Assembly (NCBI GenBank): GCA_017630215.1
Contig: JAGBVR010000010.1
Span: 1 to 64,000 of the forward strand
Origin: Bacteroidales bacterium
GTDB taxonomy: Bacteria; Bacteroidota; Bacteroidia; Bacteroidales; UBA932
DNA: 64,000 nt
Reading direction: 5' to 3'
Under the pieces are notes generated by a model. It saw only the letters and a list, made by a program, of their open reading frames with translations. It was not told the origin of the DNA and did no database searches. Every line of letters starts with the position of its first letter. Positions within the stretch are counted from its first letter, which is position 1. Shown in pieces: positions 16,803 to 24,988 of this stretch. The translations under genes and the position numbers were made by a program.

Positions 16803-17141
16803 CTATTCATAGATAGTCGCTACTATCTTGCGGGCCCCCCCATAGTTACGGAACTCACAGAGGTAGATTCCCTGCCAGGTACCCATGTTCAGTCTGCCGT
16901 TAGTGATCGGTATGGTTAGACTGACTCCGAAAAGAGAACACTTTGCATGTGCCGGCATGTCATCCGATCCTTCCAAAGTATGCTCATAGTATGGTTCCCT
17001 CTCTTTCACTATATGATTCATGATGGCTTCCATATCCGTGCGTACATCGGGGTCGTAATTCTCGTTGATAGATAGAGCACATGAAGTATGCTGAACGAAG
17101 AGGTTATGTTTATGGACGAAACGGCTTTCATCCGTTGGCTT
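16803..17141 (-). pseudogene. YjbQ/UPF0047-family gene lacking its 5' end
   Basis: The family's conserved core is present: [38 protein letters not shown], then [20 protein letters not shown] and the tail RKIVATIYE. These proteins have thiamine-phosphate synthase-like activity in vitro. Family length is about 135-140. Upstream of the core the open frame continues only to 17141 without any ATG/GTG/TTG, and a stretch between TDE and NLFVQHT is shorter than normal. The frame overlaps the esterase stop. The first available start is an internal ATG at 17033, which would drop catalytic residues. Confidence 0.65.
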
Positions 17142-17820
17142 TTAAATTATACTGTTGATTTCCGAATAATGATACTACTGATTTCTCGACACGTGGAATG
17201 ACAGGAGAATTGTGGCCGCCCTCGGTTACCTCAAAGGCAACCTCCGCTCCTTTGACCATCAGAGTTTCCACCACCTTCATGGTATCCTCCTCAATGTCTG
17301 CAAACCTCTTCACCTTTGTTTCTTTCTCATTCTCACCCATGCTGATGTAGAAGCGTACGCACTGCAGCTCCTCCTGCTTGAGAATCCATTCCGAAAATCC
17401 ATCGTACCAGAAGGATCCCGAGATGGATGCGACACCCTCAAACAGAGGCTTCCTGATGGCTGCCCAGACAGTAAAGAGACCGGAAAGAGATAATCCTACA
17501 AGGTATCTCTTAGGATTTCTTATCTGAAGGGAATTCTCAAGATTGAAGAAAATGTCTCCTTTGAGACGTTCCAGAAAATGACTGGCACGACCTCCGAATT
17601 CCCCTTCCTTGACGGCCGGAGCCTTCCATGGAGTCATGTCATTGTTCCAGTCCATTTCTGAGATAGTGACGATGTTCGTTCCGAATCTTGTGGATATTTC
17701 CTCTAAAGCCACGCGCTCTTTTTCCGGAAGTCTATGAGGCAGAAGAATATATATTATACTACTTGAATCGAAAGTAGCGATGTCAAGATGCAGGGAATGG
17801 TATGTTCTGGAGGTAATCAT
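17128..17820 (-). CDS. Alpha/beta-hydrolase, esterase-D-like
   Basis: About 230 residues. The nucleophile elbow is GLSLSGLF (serine in G-x-S-x-x-G, about residue 115) and the late histidine is in [14 protein letters not shown]. This pattern is that of putative esterases of the Fes/EsteraseD group, which include enzymes that open siderophores or other esters. No signal peptide. I prefer the start MITSRTY at 17820 because a TAnnTTTG box lies at 17828-17835, which would place the transcription start at the ATG. The 3' end overlaps the truncated YjbQ gene. Confidence 0.8.
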   Translation of the reverse strand: MITSRTYHSLHLDIATFDSSSIIYILLPHRLPEKERVALEEISTRFGTNIVTISEMDWNNDMTPWKAPAVKEGEFGGRASHFLERLKGDIFFNLENSLQIRNPKRYLVGLSLSGLFTVWAAIRKPLFEGVASISGSFWYDGFSEWILKQEELQCVRFYISMGENEKETKVKRFADIEEDTMKVVETLMVKGAEVAFEVTEGGHNSPVIPRVEKSVVSLFGNQQYNLKANG

Positions 17821-17827
17821 ATAAGTA

Positions 17828-17835
17828 CAAAGATA
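17828..17835 (-). promoter_or_regulatory. -7 box abutting the esterase ATG
   Basis: TATCTTTG on the minus strand ends 8 nt before the ATG at 17820, implying a nearly leaderless transcript. Confidence 0.45.
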
Positions 17836-18384
17836 CATAATTTTACAGAGATGGGAAGTATGGTATCCATATATCGCAAAATATCTAGTAATATCTATTG
17901 TAAGCTTCTCCTTTATTGTATGCTTACATTACAGGGCTGGATAGTGCTGATAATGCAGCAGTAACGACATAATATCCGTATATGACAACACGATAGCCGA
18001 CACAATACATGGACAAAACATCAGATTGCGGGCATTCCGTCGAACCACCAGCAGCCATGTGATCCTTACAGGTCTTGTAACATTGATTCTCTTTTCACCC
18101 TGCAACATCATATGAGCTGAATCTTTTCATCAGGTTTTATTATGAAATAATAACTGCTAATGTCAATTGGTCGCATCCAAATCAAAATTAGCCGCGCCAA
18201 ATATCATAAAAGTCTGTAATGCAGACCTTTACGATAAACTTAGTCTCAACTCGCATGTAAAGAAATTTTACACTTTTGTAAAGTCTATGAAAAAAATCAG
18301 ATAAATCTCCGGTGCTCCTTTCATGACAGCACCGATTAATAAGATGCATCAGCAATAAGATAAAATCTGAATCTCAGCCATGAC
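17836..18384. other. Intergenic stretch without a supported gene
   Basis: About 550 bp between the esterase and the Gre factor. A 60-codon frame (17929-18111, minus) has no recognisable motif and poor codon character. The region may be eroded coding DNA; I see no RNA gene or clear terminator. Confidence 0.4.
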
Positions 18385-18852
18385 CTAGCCAAGCGTTATG
18401 CTTTCTATTCTCAAGCGGAGTGTTCCTGAAGGAGTTTTGGCCTCAGCTATTTCGCCGACTTTCTTGCCCATCAAGGCAGCTCCTATCGGAGACTTCAGCG
18501 AAATCTTACCAGCCTCGAGGTTCATCTCGTGAGGGCTGACTATCTCGAATTTCATTCTGACATTTGTAGAAAGATTAGTGAATTCGACCCGGCTTAGTAG
18601 ACAGACTCTGTCTTTCGGGAGTGCAGCTGTATCGATCACCCGGGAATTTTCCAGCACCTTCTGAAGGAAACGGATACGGCTGATGGTCTTCGCTTGCCTG
18701 CGCCTTGCTTCACGGTATCCCGCATTCTCACTCCGGTCACCTTGGGCACTGGTCTCTGCAACATTTTCCCTTACTTCAGGATAGACCACAGTGATAAGGT
18801 GGTTCAGCTCCGAAGCAATCTCTTCGTATCGTTGTTTTGACAAGTATTCCAT
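18385..18852 (-). CDS. GreA/GreB family transcription elongation factor
   Basis: 155 residues. The N-terminal coiled-coil finger carries the acidic tip in AQGDRSENAGYREARRRQ (about 36-53), where D and E of D-x-SEN position the catalytic Mg2+ that stimulates transcript cleavage in backtracked RNA polymerase. The C-terminal FKBP-like part (about 80-155) ends with SPIGAALMGKKVGEIAE, typical of the family. The basic run after the tip looks somewhat more like GreB than GreA; I leave the symbol open. It lies downstream of tRNA-Thr. Confidence 0.92.
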   Translation of the reverse strand: MEYLSKQRYEEIASELNHLITVVYPEVRENVAETSAQGDRSENAGYREARRRQAKTISRIRFLQKVLENSRVIDTAALPKDRVCLLSRVEFTNLSTNVRMKFEIVSPHEMNLEAGKISLKSPIGAALMGKKVGEIAEAKTPSGTLRLRIESITLG

Positions 18853-18907
18853 AGGTAGCAGGCGTTATTCTTGAGGAGCAGATCGGCCGTCATAAGTCCG
18901 GATCTGC

Positions 18908-18940
18908 AAAAAAAGCCTCTGAGCACAACTCAGAGGCTTT
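18908..18940 (-). terminator. Intrinsic terminator of tRNA-Thr
   Basis: AAAGCCTCTGAG pairs perfectly with CTCAGAGGCTTT over a 5-nt loop, and on the minus strand the stem runs into seven T residues, directly after the tRNA. Confidence 0.85.
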
Positions 18941-18948
18941 CCAATGAG

Positions 18949-19022
18949 AGCCGATGGAGGGAATCGAACCCACGACCCCGAGATTACAAATCACGTGCTC
19001 TGGCCAACTGAGCTACATCGGC
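18949..19022 (-). tRNA. tRNA-Thr (anticodon TGT)
   Basis: The minus strand folds as a cloverleaf: acceptor GCCGATG/CATCGGC, D arm GCTC...GAGC, anticodon loop TTTGTAA giving TGT, and T arm GTGGG-TTCGATT-CCCTC. One T-T mismatch lies in the anticodon stem (CGTGA/TCTCG). No CCA is encoded. A -7 box sits 31 nt upstream and a terminator follows. Confidence 0.93.
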
Positions 19023-19052
19023 AAAATTATTCTGACCATTTCAAATGGGTTG

Positions 19053-19060
19053 CAAATATA
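19053..19060 (-). promoter_or_regulatory. -7 box of tRNA-Thr
   Basis: TATATTTG on the minus strand, about 30 nt before the mature 5' end. Confidence 0.5.
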
Positions 19061-19106
19061 CAACTTTTTATGATACCTCCTACATTTTGTGGATATTTTT
19101 TTTGTT

Positions 19107-20702
19107 TCAACATGCTCTCATTGCTCTTCCGGAGTGTCTGATCGCCTCAGCATCCAATATGTCGCCATCAAGAACCTTCACACCGTTGATGTAGACTTTT
19201 TCTATTCCGAATGATTCTTCCCGGTCTGGCTGAGAATTGCGTAGCTTTGTCTCATCAAAAACAGTTATGTCAGCATAGAATCCCGGCTTGATCAGTCCTC
19301 TGTCTTTAATTGAAAATCTCTCGGCAACAGCTCCTGTCATTTTTCTGATGGTATTCGGCATAGTGTCTCCGGTACCGCAAAGAGAGTACTGCAGGAACTT
19401 AGGAAAGCAGTCATATATTGCAGGATTCTGCACTCCATGATCCTCGACCCAAGCATCTGTCATATACAGGCATCTTTCATCCTTTGAAAGTTCACTGACT
19501 ATCTCCGGCGTGCTATATGGTCCCATATTGATGCGACCCTTGAAATTACTCATTTCACAAAGGTCAAGGTAAGCATCAAGGCAGGATTTGCCCATTTCCT
19601 TTGCTATCTGAGCCACACTCTTTCCTTCATATCGCTCATATCCCGGGCCTATGTATGCTATCTGTATGTCATCCCACCCAAAACCGAGAAGGATGATGGT
19701 CGCTCTGATCAATATGCTGAGTTTCAATTTATTGAACCAGTGACGCTTCTCTTTGAGCGAAAGAGCTTGATACCATGCAGGCAGCACTACGGTGATTACC
19801 GACACACCAAGCAGTTCGCTGTATATGTCAAAACCTATGTCCACACCTTTATCCCTCAGGCCATGAAGAATAGAGACCAGTTCGTCTTTGCAGCGGAAAG
19901 ATCGCCTTCCGACGAAGATGGCATGAGAATAATGCAGCTTCATCCTGGTACCGGATGCAATTTCGACAAGCTCATCCAAGGCCCTGAGAAGGTGTGGACG
20001 CCCAAGAAGAGGATAAGTCATAGACACCGCAGAGCATGCACGTGGATGCACCGTCATAGGTCTGTCGTATTTTTCGCAAAGCCTTGCCACATCTTTAAGT
20101 TCTTCAATGTCAGCATATATGCCAGGTTCATACATGAGGCCTAATGAAAGTCCGCAGGCACCTTCCTTCAGGGCATTCTCCATTATTTCAAGCATCTTCT
20201 TACGTTCAGAATCCGTAAGCTGACGATTTTCGTATCCAGCCACACTGGCTCTGGCAGTACAGTGACCGGCAAGAGCAGCAATATTGCATGGCGAATTCCG
20301 GTCTATTGCTTCAAAGAATTCCGACACACGAGGATAGATGCCGGTAGTGTCGTCATGGGAAAACAGTCCACCTCCGATCTTATTGACATGTTGTGATTCT
20401 GCTTCAAATCCCACAACTGACAGTCCGCAGTTGCCCGTCACAAAAGAAGTGATTCCCTGCCGGATGAAAGGCTCGAAATATTTCCGAGGCTGATTTTTGA
20501 TTGCAAACCAATCATTATGCGAATGAGCATCCATGAATCCAGGAGATACTGAAAGTCCTTCAAGGTCAATTATTTCCCATCCTTCTTCCGGCTGAATGTC
20601 CTCTTCGACTTTTAAAATTCTGTCATTTTCAATAAGTATATCTCCCTTGAATCCTTCCGCTCCAGTTCCATCATAAACAAATCCGTTTTTGAAAAGTTTC
20701 AT
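19107..20702 (-). CDS. N-acyl-D-amino-acid deacylase (D-aminoacylase), amidohydrolase family
   Basis: About 531 residues. Removes the acyl group from N-acyl-D-amino acids in the family's characterised members. Metal-binding motif DAHSHND (about residue 65) and GNCGLS (about 100) are typical, with later histidines in AGHCTARASV and LHYSHAI completing a zinc site on a TIM barrel flanked by a small beta domain at both termini (start KNGFVYDGTG, end GLIKPGFYADITVFD). I use the ATG at 20702 (MKLFKNG), as the preceding eight codons lack family similarity. No signal peptide, so cytosolic. CstA, divergently placed, could import peptides it processes further. Confidence 0.85.
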   Translation of the reverse strand: MKLFKNGFVYDGTGAEGFKGDILIENDRILKVEEDIQPEEGWEIIDLEGLSVSPGFMDAHSHNDWFAIKNQPRKYFEPFIRQGITSFVTGNCGLSVVGFEAESQHVNKIGGGLFSHDDTTGIYPRVSEFFEAIDRNSPCNIAALAGHCTARASVAGYENRQLTDSERKKMLEIMENALKEGACGLSLGLMYEPGIYADIEELKDVARLCEKYDRPMTVHPRACSAVSMTYPLLGRPHLLRALDELVEIASGTRMKLHYSHAIFVGRRSFRCKDELVSILHGLRDKGVDIGFDIYSELLGVSVITVVLPAWYQALSLKEKRHWFNKLKLSILIRATIILLGFGWDDIQIAYIGPGYERYEGKSVAQIAKEMGKSCLDAYLDLCEMSNFKGRINMGPYSTPEIVSELSKDERCLYMTDAWVEDHGVQNPAIYDCFPKFLQYSLCGTGDTMPNTIRKMTGAVAERFSIKDRGLIKPGFYADITVFDETKLRNSQPDREESFGIEKVYINGVKVLDGDILDAEAIRHSGRAMRAC

Positions 20703-20953
20703 TGGTTTAGTTTTAGTTAAAATCATATCACAGCCTTAATACTTCAGCATAAGCTTGTAGTAAATTTTCAAAGCAAATATGGATAATTTCGCAGATTTTT
20801 CCAAGTGTCTGACAATTGTGTACGCTTGCTTTTAATTTAATACACCACTTTCCATGTTATTTTGCCCTTGAATGAAATGATTATGAGAAAAGATGAATTT
20901 TCAGATCAGTTATCAATATAAATAACTTAAATTCGCACAAATTTAATTGGCCA

Positions 20954-22393
20954 ATGGTAACTTTTACAGTTGCGCTTATTGCGCTCATAGCAGGATATCT
21001 AATCTACGGTACATACATCAATAAGATTTTTGGTCCTGATGACAGAATAACACCGGCTCTCAGTAAGACAGACGGTGTGGACTTCATTCCTCTACCAACG
21101 TGGAAGATATTTATGATCCAGTTCTTGAACATTGCTGGTCTGGGTCCGATCTTCGGAGCAATCATGGGTGCCCAATTCGGAACTGCCTCATATCTTTGGA
21201 TTGTACTGGGAACAATCTTTGCTGGCGCTGTTCATGATTTCTTTTCTGGAGCTCTGTCAATCCGAAATGGGGGAGAAACACTTCCGGAAATGGTCGGACG
21301 TTACTTGGGAGCTAATACAAAGAAGATAATGGGTGGCTTCACTATGATACTCATGATTCTGGTTGGAGCTGTCTTTGTGAGTGGACCGGCTGAACTGATT
21401 GCAGGCATGACACCTGATTATATGAATGAATTCTTCTGGATCATTATCATCTTCCTATATTACATTCTGGCTACGATATTGCCTGTAGACAAGATTATAG
21501 CCAAAATTTATCCATTGTTTGCCATTGCATTACTCTTCATGGCTGGAGGTGTCCTGGTCATGCTCTACGTGAAGAATCCGGATCTGCCGGAGATGTGGAA
21601 CGGGTTTGGAGTGAAATATGAAAAGAACCCGATTTTCCCGATGATGTTCATTTCAATAGCTTGTGGAGCCATCAGCGGATTCCATGCGACGCAATCTCCA
21701 CTTATGGCGCGTTGCATGTCTTCTGAAAGACATTGCAGACCAATCTTTTATGGAGCAATGATTGCTGAAGGTGCAGTTGCACTGATCTGGGCTGCTGCCG
21801 CCACATACTTTTTCCAGGAAAACGGCATCATTGATCAGATGACAGGAAAGGCCTATTCCGGAGCACACGTGGCAACAAGCATTTCAAAAGAATGGCTCGG
21901 TTCAATCGGTGGTATAATGGCTATCCTCGGGGTCGTGGCAGCACCGATTACAAGTGGAGACACTGCCCTCCGCTCTGCACGTCTGATTGCAGCAGACTTC
22001 CTCCGCATCGATCAGAAGCCGATCCGCAAACGACTTCTGGTATGTATCCCGATATTTCTGATAACAATGGCTGTGCTCATCTATAGTTTAAGAGATGCAG
22101 ATGGATTCAAAATAATCTGGCGGTACTTTGCCTGGTCCAACCAGACGCTTTCAGTATTCACACTTTGGGCAATCACAGTCTATCTGGTTCAGAACAGGAA
22201 AAATTTCTATATCACCCTGTTGCCTGGATTGCTGATGACATTGGTGTGTTCGACGTATATTTGCATTGCACCTGAAGGTCTCTCCCTGCCTCAGGAAATA
22301 TCGTATATTATCGGTGGAAGCTGCACATTGGCAGGGCTGATCTGGTTCATTCTATGGTATAGGAAAGAGCAGAACAAGGGGTGTCTCAGCTGA
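20954..22393 (+). CDS. cstA: CstA-family peptide/pyruvate transporter
   Basis: 479-residue polytopic membrane protein. Conserved CstA blocks are visible: TWKIFMIQFLNIAGLGPIFG, GAVHDFFSGALSIRNGG, HATQSPLMARC and APITSGDTALRSARL. Members import peptides or pyruvate during carbon starvation. It is shorter than the roughly 700-residue E. coli CstA, lacking the extra C-terminal helices, as in many Bacteroidota. It is divergent from the D-aminoacylase gene and converges on the TauE-like gene. Confidence 0.9.
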   Translation: MVTFTVALIALIAGYLIYGTYINKIFGPDDRITPALSKTDGVDFIPLPTWKIFMIQFLNIAGLGPIFGAIMGAQFGTASYLWIVLGTIFAGAVHDFFSGALSIRNGGETLPEMVGRYLGANTKKIMGGFTMILMILVGAVFVSGPAELIAGMTPDYMNEFFWIIIIFLYYILATILPVDKIIAKIYPLFAIALLFMAGGVLVMLYVKNPDLPEMWNGFGVKYEKNPIFPMMFISIACGAISGFHATQSPLMARCMSSERHCRPIFYGAMIAEGAVALIWAAAATYFFQENGIIDQMTGKAYSGAHVATSISKEWLGSIGGIMAILGVVAAPITSGDTALRSARLIAADFLRIDQKPIRKRLLVCIPIFLITMAVLIYSLRDADGFKIIWRYFAWSNQTLSVFTLWAITVYLVQNRKNFYITLLPGLLMTLVCSTYICIAPEGLSLPQEISYIIGGSCTLAGLIWFILWYRKEQNKGCLS

Positions 22394-22413
22394 TGAACCA
22401 AGCGTGCCGGCAA

Positions 22414-23163
22414 TTAAATGCCTTGACTCAAAGACGTCAGAAATATGATCAGTCCGCTTAAACCGATATAAGCATATACGACATAGGTGAACAGTCTGTT
22501 GGATAATCGCTTGAATGCCCAGTTCCCCGCAAAGACGCCTACAGCCAGTCCTCCAAGCGAATACAGATATGCCGTTCCGACATCAGAGGTAACGTATCCA
22601 TTGCAGGCACGTACAGACAACATAATGAAATTGGTCAAGACTGCATAAGTCTGTATCATACCCATGTAATGATTCTTGTCGGGTTCAGAATTTATCAGAT
22701 AAAGCACTACGGGAGGACCTTGCATTCCGAACAGTCCTCCCATCACGCCGCTTAAGCTCCCGGCACCCAGAAGCCATCCTGCTGTTGGCCGGATAATCTT
22801 CTGCAGTTTGTCTTTAAAGAAGCTGAAGTACAGGCTGATAACTATCAATATTAATCCAAGTATAACCCTCATCGCCTTTCCTTCTATCTTGTCGAGCAAG
22901 CAGATAGCGATAGACGAAAACACGAAAAATGCAGCTGATATTGGCAAAAGCCGCTTCCAATTGACATATTTCAAATACTTAATCATCACTACTGTAGATG
23001 AAGTAAGTGAAAGTATTCCTGAAAGTGTTACGGCCTCGGCATATGAAGGCATCAGGAAGGGGAGGGCAGTCATTATGAATATGCCGAAACCGAAGCCGGT
23101 GGTTCGTTGTACGAAACTGGCCCCTGCAGCCAGTAAAATGATGTAGATTATATTTTCCGGCAT
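22414..23163 (-). CDS. TauE/SafE-family membrane protein
   Basis: 249 residues with about eight membrane helices and the duplicated TauE/SafE layout: an N-terminal GFGFGIFIM glycine-rich turn and a second GGLFGMQGPPVVLYL motif at about 140-155. Members export sulfite, sulfoacetate or related anions; the substrate is unknown here. It follows the PAS protein by 8 bp and is probably co-transcribed with it and with MscS. Confidence 0.87.
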   Translation of the reverse strand: MPENIIYIILLAAGASFVQRTTGFGFGIFIMTALPFLMPSYAEAVTLSGILSLTSSTVVMIKYLKYVNWKRLLPISAAFFVFSSIAICLLDKIEGKAMRVILGLILIVISLYFSFFKDKLQKIIRPTAGWLLGAGSLSGVMGGLFGMQGPPVVLYLINSEPDKNHYMGMIQTYAVLTNFIMLSVRACNGYVTSDVGTAYLYSLGGLAVGVFAGNWAFKRLSNRLFTYVVYAYIGLSGLIIFLTSLSQGI

Positions 23164-23171
23164 ATAAAAAA

Positions 23172-23501
23172 CTATCTCACGTAGTGAGGCATATCATCAG
23201 GTATCACCATTGATATTTCCACGAGGCCAGCCACCTTGCCATCCTCCTTCCAAGCGGTCTGATAAATCATCTTTTTCATCCCGTTCTTCAAGATAGTATA
23301 AGCATTGCTTCCACCATTGGCCAGAAGGTCAGATATTATTCCGCGGGAACGCTCATTATGGCAGGGGATCATACTCTTGCCGATAAGATTGCCATGTGAA
23401 GCAAATGTCTCCTTAGCCTTGTCGTTCATATAAATTATTACTCCTTCCTTGTCACACACTGTGACGGCGCAGTTCATTTCCTTAGCCCAATCCGGTATCA
23501 T
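23172..23501 (-). CDS. Stand-alone PAS domain protein
   Basis: 109 residues, essentially one PAS domain: CAVTVCDKEGVIIYMNDKAK is the N-terminal cap and first strands, GKSMIPCHNE is a conserved helix region, and WKEDGKVAGLVEISM gives the last strands. It has no output domain, so it probably acts by protein contact. Between an MscS channel and a TauE-like exporter in one operon, it may sense an intracellular ligand for one of them; this is inference. Confidence 0.82.
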   Translation of the reverse strand: MIPDWAKEMNCAVTVCDKEGVIIYMNDKAKETFASHGNLIGKSMIPCHNERSRGIISDLLANGGSNAYTILKNGMKKMIYQTAWKEDGKVAGLVEISMVIPDDMPHYVR

Positions 23502-23554
23502 AGGTGTTTATTTAAATTTAATGATTTCAGATACAATCTCTCCCATCCATAAAC

Positions 23555-24754
23555 TTATTGTCGGCACTTTCCGACTGTCATCTGCAAATCCTTTCCGGTT
23601 GGACTCTGGAAGGCTTTCAGATCAAATTTATGGAGCATGGCCAGAACATGATCAAAGACCTCTGCCTGAAGATGCTCGTAGTTGAGCCATCTGGTGTCTG
23701 CTGAAAAGAAATATAGTTCAACAGGTATTCCTTCTGCGGTTGGCTGCAACTGTCGGACAGTCATTATCAGGTCATTATTGACTTTAGGATGATGTCGAAG
23801 ATAGTATTCCAGATAATAACGGAATATATAGAGATTGACCTCTTCTTTTCCTGTTGACTCGAATCCATTCATCCATGGCTGCTTCATATAACCTTGCATT
23901 TCTTCTTTCGTACAGAAACGAACGGTATTCATGTCGATGCTTACAGATCTCTTGATCCGTCGTCCGCCGATATCGAACATTCCCCTCCAGTTCTGAAACG
24001 AGTCATTCACCAATGCATATGGAGGGACTGTTACAATGGTCTTATCCCAATTGCGTATCTTCACGGTGGTCAATGTCACTTCCAGAACATCGCCATCAGC
24101 ACCATATTTAGGCATGGTTATCCAGTCGCCGGGATGAAGCATATCATTGGCAATCAACTGGATTCCCGCCACAAATCCCTTGATGGTGTCCTGAAAAACA
24201 AGCATCAATATTGCCGTTCCAGCTCCCAATCCGGTCAGTAAAACCACGGGGCTTTTGTCTATCACTTCGCTGATGATCAATATCGATCCAATGAAAATGA
24301 CCGCGAGTTTCAGCATCTGGTAGAATCCCTTCAAAGAATGATTCTTAAGTCTGTCATACTCATTAGACATCGTGTAGACTGATGTTATTACCGTGAAAAG
24401 CAACTTCATGAATACACCGATCATGTATATCCTGCATACTTTCAGTAGGAAATCCAGCATTCCCGTTCCAGTAAGAACCAACGGCAGCAGAATATATATT
24501 ACAATCGGAGAAATCAGTCTGCAAATAACATTGAGAACCTCATCACTCAAGATATAATCATCCCATTTGGTCTCTGTCCTTGCCGTAATTTTCCGAATTA
24601 TGGGAATAAGGATTCTCCTGGATATCCTGTCTAGCAGATATACAGTCAGAATCATAGCAAATATCACCCCTGCACGAAAGAGAATCAGAGAGAGAGTCTC
24701 AGAAAGCCCCCAATGTTGGAGCCATAAAATAATTTTATCAGCTGTTTGTTCCAT
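23555..24754 (-). CDS. MscS-family mechanosensitive channel (YbdG-like)
   Basis: 399 residues. About four to five N-terminal helices (to about 185) include the pore helix GLGAGTAILMLVFQDTIKGF and are followed by the beta domain PGDWITMP ... GDVLEVTLTTVKIRNWD, which is strongly conserved in MscS. The C-terminal portion is longer than that of E. coli MscS, as in YbdG. It opens on membrane tension to release solutes after osmotic downshock. Upstream is an unusual leader with a promoter, an 18-codon ORF and a terminator-like hairpin. Confidence 0.9.
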   Translation of the reverse strand: MEQTADKIILWLQHWGLSETLSLILFRAGVIFAMILTVYLLDRISRRILIPIIRKITARTETKWDDYILSDEVLNVICRLISPIVIYILLPLVLTGTGMLDFLLKVCRIYMIGVFMKLLFTVITSVYTMSNEYDRLKNHSLKGFYQMLKLAVIFIGSILIISEVIDKSPVVLLTGLGAGTAILMLVFQDTIKGFVAGIQLIANDMLHPGDWITMPKYGADGDVLEVTLTTVKIRNWDKTIVTVPPYALVNDSFQNWRGMFDIGGRRIKRSVSIDMNTVRFCTKEEMQGYMKQPWMNGFESTGKEEVNLYIFRYYLEYYLRHHPKVNNDLIMTVRQLQPTAEGIPVELYFFSADTRWLNYEHLQAEVFDHVLAMLHKFDLKAFQSPTGKDLQMTVGKCRQ

Positions 24755-24789
24755 TCGGCAAAGATATTAATATTCTTAATAATCGTATA

Positions 24790-24846
24790 CTATATAAAAA
24801 GAAAAGAGACCTCGCCGCTCACGCGGAGATGCCTCACTAACCACAT
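24790..24846 (-). CDS. Putative 18-residue leader peptide ahead of mscS
   Basis: From ATG at 24846 to TAG at 24790 the minus strand reads MWLVRHLRVSGEVSFLFI. It begins about 25 nt after the predicted transcription start and covers the hairpin at 24806-24835 and its T-tract. Ribosome movement over this ORF would keep the hairpin from forming. Coding status is not proven; the length is too short for codon statistics. Confidence 0.4.
   Translation of the reverse strand: MWLVRHLRVSGEVSFLFI
24796..24835 (-). terminator. Terminator-like hairpin in the mscS leader (possible attenuator)
   Basis: Imperfect GC-rich stem at 24806-24835 (minus strand GAGGCATCTCCGCG, loop, CGGCGAGGTCTC) runs into TTTTCTTTTT. 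It lies between a good promoter and the MscS ATG, so it would stop most transcripts unless relieved. Confidence 0.5.
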
Positions 24847-24876
24847 AATTAATAACACTAAAACTAATAACGAGTG

Positions 24877-24906
24877 CAAAGGTAGGGACTTTGCTGGAAT
24901 CTGCAA
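24877..24906 (-). promoter_or_regulatory. Promoter of the mscS leader
   Basis: Minus-strand TTG at 24904-24906 and TACCTTTG at 24877-24884 are separated by 19 bp, an exact match to the Bacteroidota -33/-7 layout. Confidence 0.7.
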
Positions 24907-24948
24907 TAGCTCGTCTGTTAAATAATTGTTAATTCGGCTATTTGCGAC

Positions 24949-24985
24949 GAAACCGCCTGCATTCTACAAAAGAACAGGCGGTTTC
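24949..24985 (-). terminator. Hairpin after the acyltransferase gene
   Basis: GAAACCGCCTG and CAGGCGGTTTC form a perfect 11-bp stem just beyond the leftward acyltransferase stop. There is no long T-run, so termination is likely but not certain. Confidence 0.55.
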
Positions 24986-24988
24986 GGA

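Noticed and set aside
17929..18111. 60-codon frame on the minus strand
   Set aside because: No domain, atypical composition, no promoter or spacing to support it; most likely chance or eroded DNA.
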